Part shown: positions 52,435-59,225 of the stretch, piece by piece
Layout: each line of letters opens with the position of its first letter
Numbering within the stretch: position 1 is the stretch's first letter
Source: SIG622 sp045604705
GTDB lineage: Bacteria; Bacillota; Clostridia; Oscillospirales; CAG-382
Assembly: GCA_045604705.1 (NCBI GenBank)
Contig: JAZUOO010000021.1
Coordinates: forward strand, 1-64,000
DNA: 64,000 nucleotides
Reading direction: 5' to 3'
Notes under the pieces: model-generated
The model's input: only the letters and a program-made list of their open reading frames with translations
Database searches by the model: none
Told to the model about the DNA's origin: nothing
Program-made: the position numbers and the translations under genes

Positions 52435-53626
52435 TGTTTTCCTCCTCATTGTTAAACGCCGCAAAGCTTACAGCACTCTCCAAAGCCTGCCTTGCCATAC
52501 CGCCCATTTTCTCTGTAATATGTGTGTAATAGCGGAGCGTAAATTCAAGTTTTGAATGTCCTAAAGTTTCCTGCACATATCTCGGGCTTATTCCGCTTTC
52601 TGCAAGAACTGTTGCGTAGGTGTGCCGCAAATTGTGGAATTTGAACGGTATATCAAGGTCGGCTTTAAGTGTTCGTGACATAAACTTGACACTATTTGTG
52701 GTAAGCATTTCGCCGTTGACCTTGACATTTACAAAGTCTGTAATTTCCATCAGTTTTTCCTTGTTTCGCACAAGTCGTTCCGTCACAAAATTTCTCTTGT
52801 ATCCGTCACCGTAAAATGCCTTGCTTTCCTCTTGTTTAGATTTAAGGTTCTTAAGATAAGTACAGAAGCTGTCGGTGATGTTTACACTTCTGTATGCGTT
52901 GGTTGTTTTAAGAGGGCAGAAGCACCACTTTTTGTCCTGAAACAATAACTGCTTATGCACCTTGATTTTGCGGTTTTCAAAGTCAATATCGCTCCACTGA
53001 AGTCCGAAGACCTCACTTTCACGAAGACCCGTGTTAAGTGCGATATAAAACGGCACGATAACATTAGTCCCCTGCAAACGTTGTTCCATTGCACGAAGCT
53101 CATCGGGCGTGTACGCTCTTATCTCGCCTTTGTGTCTTGGATCGGGCGGAGGTGTTATCTCGCAGAAAATGTCCTTTTTGAGATACTGCCGTTTGTGTGC
53201 GTAACCGAAAAGCACTTTCAAAAACTTATACAGACCCTTGACAAATTCATCGCTGAGATAAGTACGCTTTTCGTTGAGAAAGTCGTTTATCATATTTGCG
53301 TTAATCTGGTACATATAAAAGCTGCCGAACCGTTCTGCATAATGATTCTTGTAAAGCGACTTATAACGCACAATGGTTGCATAGGCTCTTGTTGCCGGGG
53401 CTTCGTTTTCGATAAATTCCGTGTAGACCTCGGTAAAGGTGATTTTCTTGTTCTCCACATAATCGCCCGTGTTGTTGTAGAGGTAGAGAACATCATTGAG
53501 AGCTTTTGCGGCTTCCTTTTTGGTTTTGTAACCGCTTCGCTCAATCTGATTTCTTTTGCCGCCTGCCGCACCGAACTCAACTCTGTACGACCAGGTAGCT
53601 CCCTTTTTTCTGATACTTCCTTGCAT
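52412..53626 (-). CDS. Element integrase, Tn916-type tyrosine recombinase
   Basis: A 404-residue site-specific integrase. The N-terminus has an AP2-like arm-binding domain (GSIRKKGATWSYRVEFG, RSGYKTKKEAAKAL), followed by a SAM-like core-binding domain and a catalytic domain with Arg in LNTGLRESEVFGLQW, HNLRHTYAT, LGHSKLEF and Tyr in TLRYYTHITE. ATG at 53626 follows CAGGAGG. It is the outermost gene at the right end of the element, next to the rubrerythrin gene whose 3' end is the probable integration site. Repeated TTCCCACG units upstream are likely arm-binding sites. Confidence 0.93.
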   Translation of the reverse strand: MQGSIRKKGATWSYRVEFGAAGGKRNQIERSGYKTKKEAAKALNDVLYLYNNTGDYVENKKITFTEVYTEFIENEAPATRAYATIVRYKSLYKNHYAERFGSFYMYQINANMINDFLNEKRTYLSDEFVKGLYKFLKVLFGYAHKRQYLKKDIFCEITPPPDPRHKGEIRAYTPDELRAMEQRLQGTNVIVPFYIALNTGLRESEVFGLQWSDIDFENRKIKVHKQLLFQDKKWCFCPLKTTNAYRSVNITDSFCTYLKNLKSKQEESKAFYGDGYKRNFVTERLVRNKEKLMEITDFVNVKVNGEMLTTNSVKFMSRTLKADLDIPFKFHNLRHTYATVLAESGISPRYVQETLGHSKLEFTLRYYTHITEKMGGMARQALESAVSFAAFNNEEENNEKDICE

Positions 53627-53847
53627 AAAAATATCCTCCTGAATTAAAAAATTAAATTGTGTGTTTTTAAGGGCAAAAATACCCCACAATTTTCACACCG
53701 ATTTTATCAAATTAAAAACCCAAATCTTAATTTTTTGGCAAAAAATTTTCCCACGAAACGATTTTTTTACACCCCGAAAACCCTTATAGCAAGGGCGTTT
53801 CGAGAGATTCCGTGGGAAATTATTTTTTCGGGCGATTTTTCTCTCAT

Positions 53848-54084
53848 TTCCCACGGATTTCCCACGGGACAAAAAAATACATATAAATAAAAAAGAAACA
53901 CGACTATCTAAAATCAGATAATCGTGTTTCGTGATTATGAAATAAAGCTACGCTTTATTTATTAAAAAGCCTTATTTTAAGCCATTCTCAGAGGATATTT
54001 AACTTTATTTTTTCGTATCTAAAATTAGTTAAAATATCTCTTTAGGAGACCCTCGAAGCCTTTTCCATGCCGAGCCTCGTCCCT
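53848..54084. other. Right end of mobile element (attR) with 19-bp arm repeat
   Basis: 53848-53866 repeats TTCCCACGGATTTCCCACG of the left end. From 53894 to 54084 the sequence is collinear with the left end at 34278-34452, including 21 identical bases (53894-53914), CCTTATTTTAAGCCA, TATCTCTTTA and the last rubrerythrin codons. A long hairpin, GAAACACGA at 53895 with TCGTGTTTC near 53922, serves as a likely terminator. 53627-53847 is AT-rich, with further TTCCCACG-type units and no gene. Confidence 0.72.
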
Positions 54085-54612
54085 CGCCATCTCATGCACA
54101 GTATCGTGAATAGCATCAAGACCGTTTTTCTTAGCGCAAGCAGCAAGGTCAAACTTACCCTTTGTTGCACCGTACTCACAGTCAACTCTCCACTTAAGGT
54201 TGTCCTTTGTGGTAGCCTTCATGTTGGGCTCGAGATCCTCGCCGAGAAGCTCTGCAAACTTTGCTGCGTGCTCTGCTTCCTCGTATGCTGCCTTTTCCCA
54301 ATAGAGACCTACTTCCGGATAACCCTCTCTGTGTGCGATTCTTGCCATGCAAAGGTACATACCTACCTCAGCGCACTCGCCGTTGAAGTTAGCCATAAGC
54401 TGTTCGAATATGTACTTCTTGTCTTCCTCGGAAATATCGGGATTGTTCTTTACTGTTTTTGCATATACGCCGTATTCGTGCTCAGCCGCAAGAGCTGCTC
54501 CCTCTTCCATAATGTTAAACTTTTCAGCAGGAACCTTACATACGGGACACTTTTCGGGAGCTGCATCGCCCTCGTGAACATAACCGCAAACTGAACATAC
54601 AAACTTTTTCAT
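54025..54612 (-). CDS. Reverse-type rubrerythrin (NADH peroxidase)
   Basis: A 195-residue oxidative-stress protein of the reverse rubrerythrin type. The rubredoxin-like domain is at the N-terminus (Cys6, Cys9, Cys22, Cys25: FVCSVCGYVHEG, EKCPVCKVP). A ferritin-like diiron domain follows, with the Glu/His ligands in FNGECAEVGMYLCMARIAHREGYPE (quoted in two parts in the family as ECAEVGMYLCMA and EYGATKGKFD) and DEARHGKGFEG. It reduces peroxide in anaerobes. It is downstream of an Rrf2 regulator by 58 bp. Its 3' end is the integration site of the adjacent element and its last codons may be element-derived. Confidence 0.93.
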   Translation of the reverse strand: MKKFVCSVCGYVHEGDAAPEKCPVCKVPAEKFNIMEEGAALAAEHEYGVYAKTVKNNPDISEEDKKYIFEQLMANFNGECAEVGMYLCMARIAHREGYPEVGLYWEKAAYEEAEHAAKFAELLGEDLEPNMKATTKDNLKWRVDCEYGATKGKFDLAACAKKNGLDAIHDTVHEMARDEARHGKGFEGLLKRYFN

Positions 54613-54670
54613 GATAACTTTCCTCCAAAATTCAATATAATTTTTTATATATTTTAGGTTTTTCCTTTAC

Positions 54671-55087
54671 CTACAGATTTTTACCCTCAAAGGTAACATT
54701 GGAAAGTTCTGCGACCAGCTTCTCGTTGATGTCCCGGTAAAGCCGGTGGAATCTGCATCCCTTGTGCTCTTTCCCTGTTCTTGAACAGTCGTATGTATCG
54801 GAAAGACACCTTGAGATTTCAACCTTGCCCTCTATAGCCTCAATAACACGTGCAAGCGTTATCTCGCCCGGTCTCATAGCAAGTCTGTAACCGCCGTTGA
54901 CGCCGATGGTGGAATGTATTATTCCCTTGTCCTTCAGAAGTCTTAGAACCTTCAATGTTGTGGGCTTCGGAACACAGGCAGCTTCGCCAATCGCCGAAGC
55001 TCCCATACTTGCAGTTCCACTCTGGGTACTGTCCGCAAGAACGGCTATCATTCTCACGGCATAATCGGTTTCAAGTGCAAAATGCAT
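54671..55087 (-). CDS. Rrf2-family regulator with three conserved cysteines
   Basis: A 138-residue Rrf2 protein starting MHFALETDYAVRMIAVLAD. The winged helix is GEAACVPKPTTLKVLRLLK, then GIIHSTIGVNGGYRLAMRPG. Cys94, Cys101 and Cys111 are placed as the Fe-S ligands of IscR/NsrR-type members, so it probably senses oxygen, nitric oxide or cluster status. It is first in an operon with rubrerythrin, and its own promoter carries a TACC-AAAAA-GGTA palindrome, which suggests autoregulation and peroxide-linked control. Confidence 0.9.
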   Translation of the reverse strand: MHFALETDYAVRMIAVLADSTQSGTASMGASAIGEAACVPKPTTLKVLRLLKDKGIIHSTIGVNGGYRLAMRPGEITLARVIEAIEGKVEISRCLSDTYDCSRTGKEHKGCRFHRLYRDINEKLVAELSNVTFEGKNL

Positions 55088-55115
55088 ATCCGTTCCTCAC
55101 TTTTGTTTCAATGTC

Positions 55116-55164
55116 TACCTTTTTGGTACACGTTTATTATATCACTTCTTTTTCAATTTGTCAA
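55116..55164 (-). promoter_or_regulatory. Rrf2-rubrerythrin promoter and operator
   Basis: Minus strand TTGACA (55164-55159), 17-bp spacer, TATAAT (55141-55136): full consensus. A 13-bp perfect palindrome TACCAAAAAGGTA (55128-55116) covers the expected transcription start, well placed for repression by the Rrf2 protein. Confidence 0.8.
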
Positions 55165-55363
55165 GGGGTTTCGCAAAATTTTTTTAACTTTTTTCAAAAA
55201 AGCGATGGAGCGAAAAATACCGCACATTATATGAAAAAATTACAATAAATCACCAAAAGCCATTAAAGCAACTTAATTGCAGAATTGAGAAATATGTTGC
55301 ATAAAAAAGGATGCACCGTCTTTGGTACATCCTTGAGGCTCAACAATTTGAAAAGCGTCCGTA

Positions 55364-55810
55364 TCAGTCAAAAATATCCCTTTCAAAGGAAAGAATTCTG
55401 CCGTCATCGGCTTTTATTTCCACGTCATATTCGGTAGAGTCTTTACTGAATTCAAGTTCATATTTCAATATGCCATCATCCCTGTCAAGCTCAACCCTGT
55501 CAAAGATAACCTGGTTTGCCGTAAGTCCTGCTCTTTCAAGTGCAATTTCCTTAGCCTTATCCTCACCGATAAGCGGGACCTCGGGAGTATTTTGTACGGG
55601 CTTGAGTGTGTTATCGGTGTTTGTGGATGCGGAAGCGCCCTTGCCGACATCAAAACCGGCACCCGAAACCGCAGAGCCGTTATCCGTAAGACCGGTTTTT
55701 CCGTTATGAGTGCGGTTTCTGTTATCGTTTACAAAGGTTGCGGCGGCAATGCCTGCTCCCAGTCCCAATACAAGAATAGTGCTTGCAATAATGATTATAG
55801 TTTTTTTCAT
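55364..55810 (-). CDS. PepSY-domain membrane-anchored protein
   Basis: A 148-residue exported protein: an N-terminal membrane anchor (KKTIIIIASTILVLGLGAGIAA), a low-complexity linker and a C-terminal PepSY domain (IGEDKAKEIALERAGLTANQ, RVELDRDDGILKYELEF, YDVEIKADDGRILSFE). PepSY domains are small extracytoplasmic modules, some of which inhibit proteases or help heme/iron functions. It is a single gene convergent with nothing obvious; 55088-55363 upstream and downstream carries only the Rrf2 promoter. Confidence 0.85.
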   Translation of the reverse strand: MKKTIIIIASTILVLGLGAGIAAATFVNDNRNRTHNGKTGLTDNGSAVSGAGFDVGKGASASTNTDNTLKPVQNTPEVPLIGEDKAKEIALERAGLTANQVIFDRVELDRDDGILKYELEFSKDSTEYDVEIKADDGRILSFERDIFD

Positions 55811-55955
55811 ATAATGTCATCTCCTTTTTATTTGAATTGTGTTTAAAGAATTATACTGTTTCCCGTGATATGGTTATATTACGAGTATATTCTTGACAGA
55901 AAGAAGCGGGATATGCTATAATGGGCAGAGAAATAAAACGAAAGGAATCCTGGAA

Positions 55956-56633
55956 ATGGAAAAAAAACAATTATCAGAGCTGTTTGCACAAGTATTTCCT
56001 TTTTGGAACAATCTTTCGGAAAATGACAGAGGAACACTGCTGCGGAGCTCCCAAAAAATACACTTCGGAAAAGGAACTACCATACATGACGGCAGCGAAT
56101 GTACCGGCGTAATTCTCATAAAAAACGGAAGCCTGCGGGCTTACATACTCTCGGAGGACGGCAAGGAAGTTACACTGTACCGCCTTTTTGCAGGTGATAT
56201 GTGTATGCTTTCAGCCTCCTGTGTCCTTGAATCATTAACCTTTGACGTCTTTATAGATGCAGAGGAGGAAAGCGACTGCGTTGTGGTGGGCGGCTGTGCC
56301 TATGCGGATATGTCGGAAAGAATTCCCGAAGTGAAAATATTTGCCCTTGAAAGTGCGGTTTCGAGATTTTCCGATGTCATGTGGGTAATGCAGCAGATAC
56401 TTTTCATGAGCTTTGACAAGCGTCTTGCAATATTTCTTCTTGACGAAAGCTCCAAAAACGGCAGTGATACAATAAAATTAACTCACGAGCAGATCGCAAA
56501 ATACATAGGAACTGCCCGTGAGGTGGTAACAAGAATGCTTAAATATTTCGTATCCGAGGGATTTGTTACATCCTCAAGAAGTGAGGGAATAAAGCTCACG
56601 GATAAAGCGGGACTTCGCAAATTGGCACTTTAG
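55956..56633 (+). CDS. Crp/Fnr-family transcriptional regulator
   Basis: A 225-residue regulator with a cyclic-nucleotide-binding-like beta-barrel (IHFGKGTTIHDGSECTGVIL, GDMCMLSASCVLESL) and a C-terminal winged helix (IKLTHEQIAKYIGTAREVVT, MLKYFVSEGFVTSSRSEGIK). The N-terminal Fe-S Cys cluster of true FNR is absent, so it is closer to the Clostridia Crp/Fnr group that responds to redox or small molecules. The start at 55956 follows AAAGGAA. It is convergent with thioredoxin, with a 2-bp gap. Confidence 0.88.
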   Translation: MEKKQLSELFAQVFPFWNNLSENDRGTLLRSSQKIHFGKGTTIHDGSECTGVILIKNGSLRAYILSEDGKEVTLYRLFAGDMCMLSASCVLESLTFDVFIDAEEESDCVVVGGCAYADMSERIPEVKIFALESAVSRFSDVMWVMQQILFMSFDKRLAIFLLDESSKNGSDTIKLTHEQIAKYIGTAREVVTRMLKYFVSEGFVTSSRSEGIKLTDKAGLRKLAL

Positions 56634-56635
56634 TA

Positions 56636-56944
56636 TCAGCCGTCGATAAGTTCAAGTATTGCAGCCTTGGGTCTTGCGCCTGCGGATTTGTTGACAACCT
56701 CGCCGTTTTTAAGGATCACCAGCGTTGGAATGCTGAACACTCCGAAAAGACTTGCCAGCTCAGGCTCAGTGTCTACATTGATTTTGCCTACAGCGATGTC
56801 ATTTCTCTCTTGGGCAATCTCATCAATGATAGGGGAAACCATACGACAAGGACCGCACCAGTCTGCGTAAAAGTCGAGAAGTACAGGCTTATTTCCGTTT
56901 TTTAAATCCTCAAAATTGTTTTTGTTAACATTGATAACTGACAT
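56636..56944 (-). CDS. trxA: Thioredoxin
   Basis: A 102-residue cytoplasmic thioredoxin with the redox motif WCGPC (29-33), the preceding LLDFYADWCGPCRMV context and the cis-proline loop GVFSIPTLVIL. It reduces protein disulfides and may support the nearby peroxide defences. No thioredoxin reductase gene is in view. The ATG follows a GGAGGTAG-type site. The intergenic region 56945-57099 has no FNR-like box that I can see. Confidence 0.95.
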   Translation of the reverse strand: MSVINVNKNNFEDLKNGNKPVLLDFYADWCGPCRMVSPIIDEIAQERNDIAVGKINVDTEPELASLFGVFSIPTLVILKNGEVVNKSAGARPKAAILELIDG

Positions 56945-57099
56945 AATTTCTACCTCCGTGAAAATGTAATTTCGTTAAATTAAATCCTTATGCAAAAGTG
57001 AATGCGACCGTATGAATTATTCTTTTGCCTTTTGTTTGCTTTGTGATTACATTATACCCGCGAAGACAAAATAAATCCGTGACTTTGTCACAAAAATAA

Positions 57100-57146
57100 A
57101 ACTCCCTTACTGCAAGGTTTTTCCGAGCCTTTTGCAAAAGGGAGTT
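57100..57146 (-). terminator. Terminator of the AraC gene at 57182
   Basis: AACTCCCTT (57100-57108) pairs with AAGGGAGTT (57138-57146), with an inner GCAAGG/CCTTTTGC. The minus strand continues TTATTTTTG. Confidence 0.75.
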
Positions 57147-57181
57147 CTTTTATTCTCGGCATCAATAATGGTGCTGCTTCT

Positions 57182-58072
57182 TCAGAATTTTTCCGTGCCG
57201 TCCTCACCGTTGCGATACTTTACCGGCGAAACTCCCGTCATCTTCTTAAAAGTCTTTCCGAAATGGGGAATATCGGTAAATCCCGTGGAAAAAGCTATCT
57301 CGCGTACGGATATATTGCTTGAGCGCAACAGCTCCATTGCCATATTTATCCTGTAATTGACGATAAAGGCATGAATGGAGGTTCCCGAGTTTTTTTTGAA
57401 TATCCTGTTCATATAGACCGGGTTCATATAAAAGGTCTGAGCAAGGCTCTCGTAGGAAATATCCTTGTCGTAATTGCTCTGGATATATTGAATAATGCTT
57501 CTTGTAAGTACAAGTTCGCGATTGCTCTCATCGTCTCGTGTAATGTTTTTTTCGCGAATGATACTTATGATTACCGATTTGAGAATACTTGACAAAAGCT
57601 CATCGAGACAATAATCGTTTACGACGTTGAATTCTGTGGTCATAAGCCGAAGTCTTGACTCCACCGAAACAAGATTTTCAATAACAATGGGGCTGCCCAG
57701 AATATCGCTGTCGGTAAAATAATGCTTTTCAAGAATATCATTCTCGGTGAACTTGTCCGAATGCATCGGATGAAAGGGCTTTACTATATGCTTGAAGTTG
57801 TGAGTGCAGTCAAAATTAAGAGCAATAAAATCTATCGCCACATCGCCCATGGGCTGCCATACATATTTTGTGCCTGCGCGGAACATCAGTGTACATCCGG
57901 GAGAAAGACGGTATGTTACACCCTCGATGGTCATACTGCCTTTGCCGGAGATAATATAAAACAACCTGCAGTCCGAGCTCTGAAGCTCAAAAAACACATC
58001 TTCTTTTGTATTGCAGCTGATATTTGTGACTATCGCCTGGCGAACAAAGGGACACAATTCCTCAAGCGTCAT
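57182..58072 (-). CDS. AraC-family regulator of the glycyl-radical operon
   Basis: A 296-residue regulator paralogous to the gene at 5603. The sensor part has RLFYIISGKGSMTIEG and RLSPGCTLMFRAGTKYVW. The AraC domain has DISYESLAQTFYMNPVYMNR, NISVREIAFSTGFTDIPHFG and KKMTGVSPVKYR. The start at 58072 is chosen because GGAG lies 7 bases ahead. It is divergent from the activase/glycyl-radical-enzyme operon and very likely its activator, responding to the operon's substrate or product. Confidence 0.9.
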   Translation of the reverse strand: MTLEELCPFVRQAIVTNISCNTKEDVFFELQSSDCRLFYIISGKGSMTIEGVTYRLSPGCTLMFRAGTKYVWQPMGDVAIDFIALNFDCTHNFKHIVKPFHPMHSDKFTENDILEKHYFTDSDILGSPIVIENLVSVESRLRLMTTEFNVVNDYCLDELLSSILKSVIISIIREKNITRDDESNRELVLTRSIIQYIQSNYDKDISYESLAQTFYMNPVYMNRIFKKNSGTSIHAFIVNYRINMAMELLRSSNISVREIAFSTGFTDIPHFGKTFKKMTGVSPVKYRNGEDGTEKF

Positions 58073-58236
58073 GTCCATACTCCTTTCAATATCAATTTTA
58101 CACATAGCTATATAATTTTATGGTAACACATAAAAAAAGAATTGTCAATGGAATTTCGGGGATTTTTTTGTGTTTTCAAAAGAAGTTTTATGCATCTTAA
58201 AGTATGAAAAACACAATTCCAAGTTTCGATTCTACA

Positions 58237-58265
58237 TTTACATAAACACTGCATGAATATATAAT
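58237..58265 (+). promoter_or_regulatory. Promoter of the glycyl-radical operon
   Basis: TTTACA (58237-58242), 17-bp spacer, TATAAT (58260-58265). The pattern CATTTACA-N17-TATAATGA also occurs at 6498, and nearly so at 5464-5435, both next to a paralogous AraC gene. Confidence 0.7.
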
Positions 58266-58309
58266 GAAAGTGTAAAGTAAGAATCATATTCCCCGAAAGG
58301 AGTCTGCAA

Positions 58310-59209
58310 ATGAAAACATACATTACGGATATTCAGCGTTTTTCTCTGCGTGACGGTGACGGAATAAGAACCTCCGTATTTTTTAAAGGCTGCAATATGA
58401 GCTGTCCCTGGTGTCACAATCCCGAAACATTAAAATCAGAGCCCGAGCTTATTTTCTATGCGACCAAATGTATAGGCTGCGGAAAATGCTTTGAGGTATG
58501 CCCGAATAATGCCCATAAAATTGTCGGCGATAACCACATTGTAGACAAAACCCTTTGCACAAGCTGCGGTAAGTGTGTGGATGTCTGCTATGCGGGTGCT
58601 CTGAAAATGTGCGGCAAGGAAATGACCGTTGAAGAAATAATGAAAGAAGTCCGTCAGGACATTCCCTACTACAAGAACAGCGGCGGCGGTGTAACTCTTA
58701 CCGGCGGTGAAGTTTTGTGCAACAAAGATTTTGCGATAGCTCTTGCCAAGGAGTGCCGCAAGGAAAATATAAGCGTTGCAATAGAATCCAACATAAGCTT
58801 TCCGTGGGATTATTCAAAGGAACTGTTTGAACTCTGTGACCTTATTATGTGCGATATAAAAATATTTGACGATGCAAAGCACAAGGAAATGACGGGAATC
58901 TCAAATAAGAATGTCCTTGAAAACATAAAAATGCTTGATACCCTGGGCAAACCCGTAATCGTAAGAACTCCTCTTATTCCGGGAGCTACCGACGGCATGG
59001 AGAATCTTATTGCAATTGCTTGTTACATAAAAGATTTAAAGAACCTTGTAAGATACGAAATACTTAACTTTAATCCGTTGGGTGAGGGTAAATACAAAGG
59101 ACTTGACAAGGAAAACAAATACATTGATGCACGTCCGGAGAAGAACGATAAGCTCGAAGCAATACTTGCACAGCTTTCAAAAACAGGCGTTACCGTCAAA
59201 ATAATATAA
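58310..59209 (+). CDS. Glycyl-radical-enzyme activase (radical SAM)
   Basis: A 299-residue radical SAM activase. The SAM cluster motif is Cys28, Cys32, Cys35 (KGCNMSCPWCHNPE). A two-cluster ferredoxin insert has Cys54/57/60/64 (CIGCGKCFEVCP) and Cys83/86/89/93 (CTSCGKCVDVC). SAM-binding GGVTLTGGEVL follows. It would install the glycyl radical on the enzyme encoded 16 bp downstream. The two-cluster insert is usual for activases of dehydratase/lyase-type enzymes rather than of classical PFL. Confidence 0.95.
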   Translation: MKTYITDIQRFSLRDGDGIRTSVFFKGCNMSCPWCHNPETLKSEPELIFYATKCIGCGKCFEVCPNNAHKIVGDNHIVDKTLCTSCGKCVDVCYAGALKMCGKEMTVEEIMKEVRQDIPYYKNSGGGVTLTGGEVLCNKDFAIALAKECRKENISVAIESNISFPWDYSKELFELCDLIMCDIKIFDDAKHKEMTGISNKNVLENIKMLDTLGKPVIVRTPLIPGATDGMENLIAIACYIKDLKNLVRYEILNFNPLGEGKYKGLDKENKYIDARPEKNDKLEAILAQLSKTGVTVKII

Positions 59210-59225
59210 GAGAGGAGAGACTGCA

